DNA of 64,000 nucleotides. Source: Micromonospora pisi. GTDB taxonomy: Bacteria > Actinomycetota > Actinomycetes > Mycobacteriales > Micromonosporaceae. Location of the stretch: positions 3,410,001-3,474,000 of the forward strand of contig NZ_RBKT01000001.1 of NCBI RefSeq assembly GCF_003633685.1, read 5' to 3'. The notes under the pieces were generated by a model that did not search any database, was not told the DNA's origin, and saw nothing but the letters and a program-made list of their open reading frames with translations. The position numbers were made by a program, and so were the translations under genes. How positions within the stretch are numbered: the first letter of the stretch is position 1; each line of letters begins with the position of its first letter. Below are positions 26,937-36,279 of this stretch, one piece after another.

Positions 26937-27692
26937 TTACCGTACGCTGCGGGCGAATTCGCGGGCGGCCCAGGCGACCGCGGCCGCGGTCAGTACGGCG
27001 ACGATGCTCAGGCCCTGCCATACCCGGTCGTTGCCGAGGTCGCCGGCGAAGAGGGCGCGGGTGCCCTCGACGGCCCAGGAGAACGGGTTCCAGTCGGCGA
27101 CGCCCTGAAGCCAGCCGGGGGCGAAGGTGAGCGGCAGCAGGATGCCGGAGAGCAGCAGCACCGGTTGGGCGATGGTGTTCATCAGGGGGGCGAGGGCGTC
27201 CTCGCTCTTGACCATGAGCGCGATGCCGTACGAGACGGCTGAGGTCATCAGCGCGATGAGGGCGAGCATCAGGTACGCCAGCAGCAGGTCGCCGATGAAG
27301 ACGGTGAGCCCGAACAGCAGCGCGAGCAGGGTGATGATGACGGCTTGGACGATCAGTGACACGACGTCGCGCAGTGAGCGGCCGAGCAGCAGCGCGAGCC
27401 GGCTGATCGGGGTGACCCGGGAGCGTTCGATCACGCCCGCGCGGAGTTCGGCGATGAGTCCGAAGCCCTGGAACAGGCCGCCGAAGATGGCCAGCAGCAC
27501 CAGCAGGCCGGGTACGAAGATGCGGTAGGCGTCGGCCTGCGTGGGCGCGTTCAACGCGGGCTTGAGCAGGGGGGCGAAGAGCAGCAGGTACATCACCGGC
27601 TGGAAGACGCCGACGAAGACCCAGATGGGTTGCCGTACGAGGAGCAGCATCTGCCGCTCGAAGATCAGCCAGGTGTCCCGGGCGAATTTCAT
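26937..27692 (-). CDS. ABC-2 type exporter permease (DrrB-like)
   Basis: A 251-residue six-TM permease. The N-terminal FARDTWLIFERQMLLLVRQP and the central ELRAGVIERSRVTPISR are characteristic of daunorubicin-resistance-type permeases. Start ATG 27692 has AGGAG upstream, 26 nt after the ATPase stop. A longer frame upstream is antisense-type noise over the ATPase gene. Together with the next gene it forms an exporter for an amphipathic compound, controlled perhaps by the PadR protein upstream. Confidence 0.9.
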   Translation of the reverse strand: MKFARDTWLIFERQMLLLVRQPIWVFVGVFQPVMYLLLFAPLLKPALNAPTQADAYRIFVPGLLVLLAIFGGLFQGFGLIAELRAGVIERSRVTPISRLALLLGRSLRDVVSLIVQAVIITLLALLFGLTVFIGDLLLAYLMLALIALMTSAVSYGIALMVKSEDALAPLMNTIAQPVLLLSGILLPLTFAPGWLQGVADWNPFSWAVEGTRALFAGDLGNDRVWQGLSIVAVLTAAAVAWAAREFARSVR

Positions 27693-27718
27693 CACAGTCT
27701 CCTGTAGCGGGGGCGGGC

Positions 27719-28678
27719 TCAGGACTCGCGCAGCGAGCGGCCGGTCTTGGTGAGGAACACGTCGTCGAGGCTGGGCCGGTGCAGTTCGATGGCGCGCAAC
27801 GGAATGCCGGCGGTGTCGAGTGCGCGCAGGATCTGCGGGATGGCGGTGGCGCCCTCGTCGACGTAGAGCCGCAGCCCGCCCTCGTCGAGGGTTTCGAGCT
27901 TGAGTACGAAGGACTGGGTGTCGAGCACCTCGGCGGCCTGCGGGGTGACGCCCGGGTCGATGCCGACCTGCACGACCTCGCCGGAGATCTCGCGTTTGAG
28001 TTCGGCCGGTGTGCCCTCGGCGACGAGTTCGCCGTGGTCCATGATGGCGATCCGGTCGCAGAGCGCGTCGGCCTCGTCGAGGTAGTGCGTGGTGATGAAG
28101 ACGGTCATGCCGTCGGCGCGGAGCCGTCGGATCTCGTCCCACATGTGGGCGCGGCTCTGCGGGTCGAGGCCGGTCGTCGGCTCGTCCAGGAAGACGATCT
28201 TCGGCTCGTGGATGATGCCGAGCGCGATGTCGACCCGGCGTCGTTGGCCGCCGGAGTAGGTTTTGCACTTGCGGTCGGCGTACTCGGTGAGTTCGAACGC
28301 GGCCAGGGCGTCGACGGCGCGACGCTGGGCCTCGGCCCTGCCGATGCCGTACATCCGGGCCTGGAGGACAAGTTCCTCGCGGGCGGTTGACTCGTCCCAG
28401 GTGCTGCCGCCCTGGGCGACGTAGCCGATCCGGCGGCGCACCTCGCCCGGGTTGGTGAGCAGGTCGGCGCCGGCCACCACCGCTTCGCCCCCGTCCGGTT
28501 CGATGAGCGTGGCGAGCATGCGCAGGGTGGTGGTCTTGCCGGCGCCGTTCGGGCCGAGGAAGCCGAAAATCTCCCCCTCGCGCACCATCAGGTCGACGCC
28601 GCGCACGGCGTCGACCGTTTTGGTCTGTCGACCCTGCCGGGAGCGGAACGACTTCCGCAGCCCTCTGGTTTCGATCAT
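27719..28678 (-). CDS. ABC transporter ATP-binding protein (DrrA-like)
   Basis: A 319-residue ATPase. Walker A is GPNGAGKTT, the signature is YSGGQRRRVDIALG, Walker B is KIVFLDEP with the following TTGLDPQSR, and the H-loop is TTHYLDEAD. The C-terminal domain of about 90 residues (LHRPSLDDVFLTKTGRSLRES) is typical of DrrA. Start ATG 28678 is preceded by CAGGAGCGGAA. It is the first gene of the exporter operon and powers the permease encoded downstream. Confidence 0.92.
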   Translation of the reverse strand: MIETRGLRKSFRSRQGRQTKTVDAVRGVDLMVREGEIFGFLGPNGAGKTTTLRMLATLIEPDGGEAVVAGADLLTNPGEVRRRIGYVAQGGSTWDESTAREELVLQARMYGIGRAEAQRRAVDALAAFELTEYADRKCKTYSGGQRRRVDIALGIIHEPKIVFLDEPTTGLDPQSRAHMWDEIRRLRADGMTVFITTHYLDEADALCDRIAIMDHGELVAEGTPAELKREISGEVVQVGIDPGVTPQAAEVLDTQSFVLKLETLDEGGLRLYVDEGATAIPQILRALDTAGIPLRAIELHRPSLDDVFLTKTGRSLRES

Positions 28679-28790
28679 TTTCCGCTCCTGGTTGGTCGGG
28701 CCGGCGCGACCGCCGACCGCACTCCCCCGGGGACCAACGCCGCAGGCGCCCACCCCAACACCAGGCCGAGGCTAACGCGATATAACTTAT

Positions 28791-28804
28791 CTAGTCAAGC
28801 TTGA
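28791..28804. promoter_or_regulatory. palindrome TCAAGCTTGA, candidate PadR site A
   Basis: TCAAGCTTGA at 28795-28804 lies in an unusually AT-rich stretch just downstream of the PadR stop and 113 bp upstream of the ATPase gene. The minus-strand reading CAAGCTTGACTAG (28803-28791) resembles CAAATTTGACTAA in front of padR. TTGACT may also serve as a -35 box. Confidence 0.4.
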
Positions 28805-28807
28805 TTA

Positions 28808-29452
28808 TTACTCGTTCCCGGGAACCTCCCGGTCCACCCCGGCCAACCTCTCGGTCTGCTCCCGCATCGCCTCCCAGCCTGGCGCCTCGCTCAGCTCCTC
28901 GGGGAGATACGACACACCGGACTCGATCCGCTCAGCGATCCGCTCACACCAGCCGGCCTCGGCCTCCGCGCGGGCGAGCCAGAGTTCGAACATCCAGCCC
29001 ACGTGCACCGGCTTGGACTTACGCACCCAGTCCGAGTCGAGTGACGCCCGCATCGACTCGTGCGCCGCCCGGAGCAACTGGGCCCGGTTGCGCAGCGCCG
29101 CCGAGGCCTCCTCCCGAGGCAGCGCCGGCAGGAACGAGAAGGCCGCCGCGAACGGGTCGACCGGCGTACGCAAGCGCCACCACATGTCCCGCAGCAGCGT
29201 CTCGAACTCGTCCTCCCCCTTCTCGGTGACCTCGTACGTCGTCCGGGCCGGACGGGCGCCGACCTGCTCGGTCGCCACCTCGCGCAGCAGCCCCTCCTCG
29301 GTCAGCTTGCGTAATGCGTGGTAGATCGAACCGGGCTGGACGTTGGCCCACTCGTCCGCACTCCAGCTCAGCAGCTCACGGCGTACGTCGTAGCCGTGCA
29401 CGGGCTGCATCCAACGGACCAGACCAAGGATCATCATTCGGGTGCTTGACAC
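28808..29452 (-). CDS. PadR family transcriptional regulator
   Basis: A 214-residue protein with an N-terminal winged helix: STRMMILGLVRWMQPVHGYD, then WANVQPGSIYHALRKLTEEG as recognition helix, then the wing RTTYEVTEKGEDEF. The C-terminal helical dimerisation domain (Vir_act_alpha_C type) has LLRAAHESMRASLDSDW. The start is GTG 29452, with an AT-rich leaderless-type region upstream. It is located immediately upstream of the drug-exporter operon on the same strand and probably represses it and itself. Confidence 0.9.
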   Translation of the reverse strand: MSSTRMMILGLVRWMQPVHGYDVRRELLSWSADEWANVQPGSIYHALRKLTEEGLLREVATEQVGARPARTTYEVTEKGEDEFETLLRDMWWRLRTPVDPFAAAFSFLPALPREEASAALRNRAQLLRAAHESMRASLDSDWVRKSKPVHVGWMFELWLARAEAEAGWCERIAERIESGVSYLPEELSEAPGWEAMREQTERLAGVDREVPGNE

Positions 29453-29469
29453 CCCACAAGCGTAATAAA

Positions 29470-29482
29470 CAAATTTGACTAA
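29470..29482 (+). promoter_or_regulatory. CAAATTTGACTAA, candidate PadR site B
   Basis: This matches site A (28791-28803, minus strand) at 10 of 13 positions and lies 18 bp upstream of the padR start, where binding would block transcription. Confidence 0.35.
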
Positions 29483-29703
29483 ACCGCAGCGGTCGCGCTT
29501 CGGGCAGGCCGGAAGCCGGGTGCCGCAGGACACACGACGGCCCGGAGAACTTGATCAAAGTGCCCGATAAACTCCCCGCAGTGCCCACCAGCGGGGGTGG
29601 ACGCGGGAACGACGGACCATGGACAACGAGGACAGGGGCCGGCCGGTTACGCACGGCCCGTCGGACATCGTCGTGGAACGCGGATAGCCAGGAGAGGACG
29701 AGC

Positions 29704-31464
29704 GTGCGCAAGGTACTCATCGCCAACCGGGGCGAGATCGCCGTCCGGGTCGTCCGCGCCTGCCAGGACGCCGGTCTGGGCAGTGTCGCGGTCTACGCCG
29801 ACTCCGACCGGGACGCCCTGCACGCCACCCTCGCGGACGAGGCGTACGCCCTCGGCGGCGACACGGCCGGCGAGACGTACCTACGGATCGACAAGCTGCT
29901 GGACGTGGCGAAGCGCTCCGGCGCCGACGCCGTACACCCGGGTTACGGGTTTCTCTCGGAGAACGCGGACTTCGCCGCCGCCGTCATCGACGCCGGCCTG
30001 ACCTGGATCGGGCCGACCCCGCAGGCGATCCGCGACCTCGGCGACAAGGTCACCGCCCGGCACATCGCCCAGCGGGCCGGTGCCCCCCTGGTCCCCGGCA
30101 CCCCGGACCCGGTCGGCGGCCCGGACGAGGTGATCGCCTTCGCCGTCGACCACGGCCTGCCGGTGGCGATCAAGGCGGCGTTCGGCGGCGGCGGACGCGG
30201 GCTCAAGGTGGCCCGGACCATGGAGGAGATCCCGGCGCTCTTCGAGTCGGCGACCCGGGAGGCGATCGCCGCCTTCGGACGTGGCGAGTGCTTCGTCGAG
30301 CGCTACCTGGACCGCCCCCGGCACGTGGAGGCACAGATCCTGGCCGACCAGCACGGCAACGTCGTGGTGGTCGGCACCCGTGACTGCTCGTTGCAGCGTC
30401 GGCACCAGAAGCTGGTAGAGGAGGCACCGGCGCCGTTCCTCACCGACGCCCAACGCGACGAGATCCACTCCAGCGCCAAGGCGATCTGCCGGGAGGCCGG
30501 CTACCACGGTGCCGGCACCGTGGAGTACCTGGTCGGCGTCGACGGCACCATCTCCTTCCTGGAGGTCAACACCCGGCTCCAGGTGGAACACCCGGTGACC
30601 GAGGAGACCGCCGGCATCGACCTGGTCCGCGAACAGTTCCGGATCGCGGCCGGTGAGAAGCTGCGGCTGACCCAGGACCCGACGCCACGCGGGCACTCGA
30701 TCGAGTTCCGGATCAACGGCGAGGACCCCGGCCGGAACTTCCTCCCCGCGCCCGGCACGGTGACCGCGCTGCGGCTCCCGACCGGTCCCGGCGTACGCGT
30801 CGACGCCGGCATCTCGGCCGGTGACGTGATCGGCGGCAACTTCGACTCACTGCTGGCCAAGGTGATCATCACCGGCGAGACCCGGACCGAGGCACTGGAA
30901 CGGGCCCGCCGGGCACTGGACGAGATGACTCTCGAGGGGATGGCGACCGCGCTGCCGTTCCACCGGCTGGTCGTCCGTGACCCGGCCTTCACGGCCGAGC
31001 CGTTCGCCGTACACACCCGGTGGATCGAGACCGAGTTCGACAACACCGTGCCGGCGTTCACCGCCACCGCCCCGGCCGCCGAGGCGGCCGGCCCCCGCGA
31101 GACCGTCGTGGTCGAGGTGGGTGGCAAGCGGCTCGAGGTCAGCCTGCCCGCCGGCTTCGGCGGCGGTACGGGCGCCAGCCCCGTCCCCGGCCCGGCCGCC
31201 CGTCGGGGCGCCGGCCGCGGTGCCGCGGCCCGGAGCGGGCCCGGCGCCGGCGGTGACGCGTTGACGTCGCCGATGCAGGGCACCATCGTCAAGATCGCGG
31301 TGGCCGACGGTGACACCGTGGCCGAGGGCGACCTGGTGGTGGTCCTGGAGGCGATGAAGATGGAGCAGCCGCTGTACGCCCACAAGGCCGGCGTGGTCAA
31401 CGGCCTCACCGCCGAACCCGGTGCGGTCATCAGCGCCGGTGCCGCCGTCTGCACCATCGCCTGA
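29704..31464 (+). CDS. accA3-like: acyl-CoA carboxylase alpha subunit (biotin carboxylase plus BCCP)
   Basis: A 586-residue protein. The biotin carboxylase domain spans residues 1-450: [18 protein letters not shown], the ATP-grasp Gly-rich loop [13 protein letters not shown], and [18 protein letters not shown] Gly/Ala/Pro linker follows. The C-terminal carrier domain is at about 517-586, with Lys552 in EAMKME as the biotinylation site for BirA. It carboxylates biotin using ATP and bicarbonate and pairs with AccD. Start GTG 29704 follows CAGGAGAGG. The gene is 16 kb from accD but belongs to the same conserved neighbourhood. Confidence 0.95.
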   Translation: MRKVLIANRGEIAVRVVRACQDAGLGSVAVYADSDRDALHATLADEAYALGGDTAGETYLRIDKLLDVAKRSGADAVHPGYGFLSENADFAAAVIDAGLTWIGPTPQAIRDLGDKVTARHIAQRAGAPLVPGTPDPVGGPDEVIAFAVDHGLPVAIKAAFGGGGRGLKVARTMEEIPALFESATREAIAAFGRGECFVERYLDRPRHVEAQILADQHGNVVVVGTRDCSLQRRHQKLVEEAPAPFLTDAQRDEIHSSAKAICREAGYHGAGTVEYLVGVDGTISFLEVNTRLQVEHPVTEETAGIDLVREQFRIAAGEKLRLTQDPTPRGHSIEFRINGEDPGRNFLPAPGTVTALRLPTGPGVRVDAGISAGDVIGGNFDSLLAKVIITGETRTEALERARRALDEMTLEGMATALPFHRLVVRDPAFTAEPFAVHTRWIETEFDNTVPAFTATAPAAEAAGPRETVVVEVGGKRLEVSLPAGFGGGTGASPVPGPAARRGAGRGAAARSGPGAGGDALTSPMQGTIVKIAVADGDTVAEGDLVVVLEAMKMEQPLYAHKAGVVNGLTAEPGAVISAGAAVCTIA

Positions 31465-31486
31465 CGTCCCCTCCTGCCCAGACGGA

Positions 31487-31503
31487 ACCCGCCAACCCTG
31501 GCG

Positions 31504-31506
<3 letters not shown>
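31487..31506. terminator. 8-bp hairpin after accA
   Basis: ACCCGCCA, a 4-nt loop and TGGCGGGT pair perfectly 22 nt after the accA stop. It is likely a transcription terminator. Confidence 0.5.
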
Positions 31507-33016
<1,510 letters not shown>

Positions 33017-33019
33017 GGT

Positions 33020-33073
33020 GTAAGGAAGGGCCCCTTGTTAACGCTTCCGGTAGAGGAAGGGCCCCTTGTTAAC
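33020..33073. repeat. paired GGGCCC palindromic element, locus 2
   Basis: GTAAGGAAGGGCCCCTT begins at 33020, 4 bp after the guaB1 stop. A second copy, GTAGAGGAAGGGCCCCTT, begins at 33050. Both copies continue into GTTAAC. The element lies between convergent genes (guaB1 and tetR). Confidence 0.9.
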
Positions 33074-33122
33074 ACCGGACGCGGCGGTGACCGCCGACGC
33101 GACGTCGTCCCCTGGTGGTCGT

Positions 33123-33713
33123 TCAGCTGCTCTCGAACAGTCGGCCGATGATCGTCCGGCTGGCCGACGTCGGATCGTCACCCACGTCGGGCGGCAGCGC
33201 GCCGCTGAGCCAGAGCGTGGCGAAGCCGTGCACGATCGACCAGGCGGCCAGTCCGGCACGGCGGGCGTCCTGTCCCTCCTCGGGTGGCTCGGCGAGAGTG
33301 GCCACACCTGCCTGGAGTTCGTCGGTTGCACGCTTCTTCGCGGCGAGCAGCAGCGGATCGTCCCGGCGGTACAACTCGGGGCGGAACATCACCTCGAAGT
33401 GCGCCCGGTGCTCAACGGCGAACCGGACGTAGCCCACACCGATTTCGAGCAGGCTGCCGGTCTCCTTCCGTACCCGGGCCAAGTCGTCGGCGAGCAGGTG
33501 GAAGCCGTGAGTGGCGAGCACGGTGAGCAGCCCGGCCTTGTCGCCGAAGTGGTGGGTCGGCGCGGCGTGCGAGACCCCGGCGCGGCGGGCAAGGTCGCGC
33601 AGGCTCAGCGCGGTCGGCCCGGACTCACCGATGGCCTCGACCGCCGCCGCCAGCAACGCGCGTTGCAGGTCCCCGTGGTGGTACGGCCGCCCCGCCGCAA
33701 TCTCCTCGCTCAC
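33123..33713 (-). CDS. TetR family transcriptional regulator
   Basis: A 196-residue protein if started at GTG 33713, where TAGGGT lies 7 nt upstream. GTG 33722 would add three residues. The N-terminal HTH is RPYHHGDLQRALLAAAVEAI, then LSLRDLARRAGVSHAAPTHHF. The C-terminal ligand domain (TetR_C_13/WHG-like, with AAWSIVHGFATLWLSGALP) is common in actinobacteria. The target is unknown. Its 3' end converges on guaB1, and its promoter contains a small inverted repeat. Confidence 0.88.
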   Translation of the reverse strand: MSEEIAAGRPYHHGDLQRALLAAAVEAIGESGPTALSLRDLARRAGVSHAAPTHHFGDKAGLLTVLATHGFHLLADDLARVRKETGSLLEIGVGYVRFAVEHRAHFEVMFRPELYRRDDPLLLAAKKRATDELQAGVATLAEPPEEGQDARRAGLAAWSIVHGFATLWLSGALPPDVGDDPTSASRTIIGRLFESS

Positions 33714-33720
33714 GCCCACC

Positions 33721-33741
33721 ACCCTATTTTGTTACTGACAA
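33721..33741 (-). promoter_or_regulatory. -10 TAGGGT and inverted repeat TTGT-N5-ACAA
   Basis: The minus-strand TAGGGT (complement of 33721-33726) is 7 nt from GTG 33713. Immediately upstream, TTGTTACTGACAA (33729-33741) is a short inverted repeat placed in the promoter spacer. It is a plausible autorepressor site. Confidence 0.4.
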
Positions 33742-33803
33742 GATTGCCGCACCCGCCACCCCATCGCGCCCCACCGCCACCCCATCGCGCGCGCCGTCGC
33801 CCC

Positions 33804-33857
33804 GTTAGGAAGGGCCCCTTCTACAACGGAAAACGATAAGAAGGGGCCCTTCCTTAC
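33804..33857. repeat. paired GGGCCC palindromic element, locus 3
   Basis: The two copies are inverted: GTTAGGAAGGGCCCCTTCT at 33804-33822 and AGAAGGGGCCCTTCCTTAC ending at 33857. They can form one long hairpin. The TAA stop of the ThrRS-like gene (33854-33856) is inside the outer arm. Confidence 0.9.
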
Positions 33858-35077
33858 ACAGCAGGGAGGAGTTGGACGGAGTGGGCCGCCACCGATTCGG
33901 TGAGCAGGGCCAACGCACTGGGGGCGGGCATCGGGTCCAGGGCTCGCCCGTCCCGCAGGCGCAGCGACACCTGTCCCTCGGCCGCCTCCCGGGCCCCGAT
34001 CACCGCCGCGTACGGCACCCGGCGGCGGGCCGCCGCGCGTACCCGGGCGCCCAGTGACCCGTCCGGGGCGAGTTCGGCCCGCAGCCCGGCCTCGACGGCG
34101 GTCCGGGCGAACGCCGCCGCGACGTCGTGCTGCTCCGGGCCGACCGGCAGCACCTCCAGTTGCACGGGGGCGTACCAGAGTGGGAACCCCCCCTCGTGCA
34201 CCTCGATCAGGTACGCGAAGAGCCGTTCCATGCTGCCGACCAGGCTCCGGTGCACGATCACCGGGCGGCGGGCCTGCCCGTTGGAGTCCATGTACGAAAG
34301 GTCGAACCTGGCGGCCTTGTCGAAGTCGAGCTGGATGGTGGAGATGGTGGACTCGCGACCGGCCGGGTCCTGGGTCTGAATGTCGATTTTCGGCCCGTAG
34401 AAGGCCGCCTCGCCGGCCGCCTCGACGTACGGTTGCCCAGCCGCGTCGAGCGCCTCCCGGAGCAGGTTCTCGGCCCGGTTCCACTCTTGTTCGTCGCCGA
34501 CGTACTTCTCTCCCGGTCCGCGTAGGGAGAGCCGGAACCCGGCTGGCCGTACGCCGAGCGCGGCGTGCGCGGTCCGGATCAGCTCGAGTATTTCGGCCAC
34601 CTCCGCACCGACCTGTTCCAGGGTGCAGAAGTTGTGCGCGTCGTTGAGCCAGATCGCGCGTACCCGGCTGAGCCCGCCGAGCACCCCGGAGCGCTCCGAC
34701 CGGTACATCCCGCCGAGTTCGCCGATGCGCAGCGGCAGTTCCCGGTAGGACCGGCCCCGCGCTCCGAAGACCAGGCAGTGGTGTGGGCAGAGCGCTGGCC
34801 GGAGCACGAACTCGTCGTCTTCGGAGATTTTCATCGGCGGGAACATGTCGTCGGCGAAGTAGGGAAGATGTCCCGATCGTTCGAACAGCTCCCGTTTGCC
34901 CAGCGGCGGGGAGTAGACGTGCTGGTATCCGGCGCGCCGCTCCAGTTCCCGGACGTACTCCTCGATCGCGTGCCGGGCGGCGGCGCCGGCCGGCAGCCAG
35001 ATCGGCAGGCCCGCGCCGGAGAGGGGGTCGGCGTGGAACAGCTCCAGTTCGCGGCCCAACCTGCGGTGGTCGACCAT
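33854..35077 (-). CDS. thrS-like: short threonyl-tRNA synthetase without TGS and editing domains
   Basis: A 407-residue class II synthetase, compared with about 640 for full-length ThrRS. The N-terminal TGS and editing (N2) domains are absent and the protein starts at the catalytic core. Zinc ligands are conserved: Cys97 (RPALCPHH), His148 (NDAHNF) and His276 (HRSLVGSMER). Motif 3 and the C-terminal anticodon domain (LEVLPVGPEQHDVA onward) are present. It should therefore charge tRNA-Thr without proofreading in cis. Start ATG 35077 has AAGGAG 7 nt upstream. The 200-bp leader carries a possible Thr-rich leader peptide and hairpins. This suggests an auxiliary, inducible or inhibitor-resistant enzyme, with the housekeeping thrS elsewhere. 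That role is inference. Confidence 0.88.
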   Translation of the reverse strand: MVDHRRLGRELELFHADPLSGAGLPIWLPAGAAARHAIEEYVRELERRAGYQHVYSPPLGKRELFERSGHLPYFADDMFPPMKISEDDEFVLRPALCPHHCLVFGARGRSYRELPLRIGELGGMYRSERSGVLGGLSRVRAIWLNDAHNFCTLEQVGAEVAEILELIRTAHAALGVRPAGFRLSLRGPGEKYVGDEQEWNRAENLLREALDAAGQPYVEAAGEAAFYGPKIDIQTQDPAGRESTISTIQLDFDKAARFDLSYMDSNGQARRPVIVHRSLVGSMERLFAYLIEVHEGGFPLWYAPVQLEVLPVGPEQHDVAAAFARTAVEAGLRAELAPDGSLGARVRAAARRRVPYAAVIGAREAAEGQVSLRLRDGRALDPMPAPSALALLTESVAAHSVQLLPAV

Positions 35078-35121
35078 GTCACGCTCCTTGCTCGGGTACG
35101 ACCCTGAGCCCGGCCCGCGTC

Positions 35122-35166
35122 GTGTCAGATGCGGTTCCGGTCGGGGCGGCCGATCCGGGGTGACAC
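35122..35166 (-). promoter_or_regulatory. second hairpin in the thrS-like leader
   Basis: GTGTCA (35122-35127) and TGACAC (35161-35166) are perfect complements and enclose a GC-rich stem-forming interior. It lies between the GC hairpin and the ATG of the synthetase gene. Confidence 0.4.
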
Positions 35167-35172
35167 GAAGCA

Positions 35173-35197
35173 GCCCCGGAGCGGTTCGCCCCGGGGC
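35173..35197 (-). terminator. candidate attenuator hairpin in the thrS-like leader
   Basis: GCCCCGGAGC and GCCCCGGGGC (plus strand) flank a 5-nt loop and form a 10-bp stem with one G-U pair in the minus-strand RNA. It begins 26 nt after the leader-peptide stop. There is no U-tract. The CCGGGG segment could instead pair with CCCCGG inside the leader-peptide sequence, giving an alternative fold. Confidence 0.45.
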
Positions 35198-35222
35198 CGT
35201 TGGTTGACGGTGAAGATTCGCG

Positions 35223-35279
35223 TCAGCGCGGCACGCCGGGGTATCCCGGCGTCGTCGTCAGTACCGCGCAGCGCTGCAT
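35223..35279 (-). CDS. putative threonine leader peptide (18 residues)
   Basis: The minus-strand ATG 35279 encodes MQRCAVLTTTPGYPGVPR and then TGA. Three consecutive Thr codons (ACG ACG ACG) sit in the middle, and the last overlaps an 8-bp hairpin (35233-35240 with 35245-35252). A TAACCT -10 hexamer ends 7 nt before the ATG, so translation would be leaderless. Placed directly upstream of a ThrRS-like gene, it fits a ribosome-stalling sensor of charged tRNA-Thr. The ORF is short, so chance cannot be excluded. Confidence 0.5.
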   Translation of the reverse strand: MQRCAVLTTTPGYPGVPR

Positions 35280-35286
35280 GCCACGC

Positions 35287-35292
35287 AGGTTA
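35287..35292 (-). promoter_or_regulatory. -10 hexamer TAACCT of the thrS-like unit
   Basis: On the minus strand TAACCT is 7 nt before the leader-peptide ATG. No clear TTGACA-like -35 is visible. Confidence 0.45.
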
Positions 35293-35337
35293 CACCGCCA
35301 CTTCCGCCCGCCGCACCCGCGAATCCCCTCGATGCAG

Positions 35338-35390
35338 GTAAGGAAGGGCCCCTTCTTAACGCATAGCGTTAAGAAGGGGCCCTTCCTTAC
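35338..35390. repeat. paired GGGCCC palindromic element, locus 4 (perfect 25-bp hairpin)
   Basis: The arms at 35338-35362 and 35366-35390 are perfect 25-bp reverse complements around the loop ATA. It begins 3 bp beyond the transglutaminase stop and ends 45 bp upstream of the thrS-like promoter. It is the most perfect of the six loci. Confidence 0.92.
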
Positions 35391-35393
35391 ACC

Positions 35394-36257
35394 TCAGCGG
35401 AGGCGGGTGATGGTGACCTCTACGCCCTGGCCGGTGTTTTCCGGGCCGGAGTAGACACCTTTGAGCGGGGGTACGTCGCCGTACTCGCGTCCTCGGCCGA
35501 CCACCACGTGCCGCTCGCCGACCGGAATGCCGTTGGTGGGGTCGAAGCCCGTCCAGCGGCCCACCCACCACTCCACCCAGGCGTGGCTCTGGCCGGTGAC
35601 GGCCTCGCCGATGCTGGCCGAGGGCGACGGGTGCAGATAGCCGGAGACGTAGCGGGCGGGTATGCCGGCGGCCCGGAGCAGCCCTACCAGGAGGTGGCTG
35701 TGGTCCTGGCAGACACCTTTGCGCTGGCGCCAGGCCTGCACCGCGTCGGTTTGTACGCCGGTGGCGCCGGCCGTGTACGCAACCTCCTCGCGGATCTGCT
35801 CGCAGAGCGCGAGCGCGGTCGCGTGCGGGGTGGAGTGGCCGGCGCGGGCGATCTCGGCCAGTGCGGTCAGCTCCTCGTCCAGCGCCGTACGCGGGGTCGG
35901 CAGCAGCAGTTCGTGCCACCGGTCGACGTGTTCGGGCCGGCCCAGGTCGGCCCAGGTCGCGCCGCCGCCGGGTGGGAGCAGGTCGCCGGCGGGCAGGGTC
36001 TCCACGGTCGACGCGGCGGTGACCTGGAGTGCCTCGTGCGGACTGTGTACGTCGAAGGCGGTGACCGAGGTGCCCCAGTAGTCCTCGTAACGGTAGGTGC
36101 GGGCGGAGGGCCACACCTCCACCCGGGCGTCCAGCACCGCCTGGCGGGTTTCGTTCCGGGGCGACATCCGGGCCTCGTTGTACGAGGACGCGACCTTGCC
36201 GGCGTAGCTGAACCCGGTCCGGTGGATGATCTTCAACCGCCAGCTGTCGACGCTCAC
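35394..36257 (-). CDS. transglutaminase-like cysteine protease family protein
   Basis: A 287-residue protein. The N-terminal bacterial transglutaminase-like domain begins LKIIHRTGFSYAGKVASSYN. The catalytic core has AWRQRKGVCQDHSHLLVGLL with the nucleophilic Cys, ARYVSGYLHP, then GQSHAWVEWWVGRWTGFDPT with His and Asp. It is the last gene of a three-gene operon with an alpha-E protein and a permuted ATP-grasp protein, a widespread set thought to make or process a peptide or amide bond. No confirmed substrate is known to me. Its stop is 3 bp from repeat locus 4. Confidence 0.9.
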   Translation of the reverse strand: MSVDSWRLKIIHRTGFSYAGKVASSYNEARMSPRNETRQAVLDARVEVWPSARTYRYEDYWGTSVTAFDVHSPHEALQVTAASTVETLPAGDLLPPGGGATWADLGRPEHVDRWHELLLPTPRTALDEELTALAEIARAGHSTPHATALALCEQIREEVAYTAGATGVQTDAVQAWRQRKGVCQDHSHLLVGLLRAAGIPARYVSGYLHPSPSASIGEAVTGQSHAWVEWWVGRWTGFDPTNGIPVGERHVVVGRGREYGDVPPLKGVYSGPENTGQGVEVTITRLR

Positions 36258-36279
36258 GCCGGCACCCCGATCGCCGCGC

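Noticed and set aside
27700-28268. N-terminal extension of the ABC permease into the ATPase region
   Set aside because: It overlaps the ATPase in another frame. ATG 27692 with AGGAG gives the standard DrrB length.
35077-35292. T-box riboswitch in the thrS-like leader
   Set aside because: A GGAACCGC string resembles part of the T-box, but flanking bases do not fit and no Stem I with a Thr specifier loop is evident. The leader-peptide model explains more.
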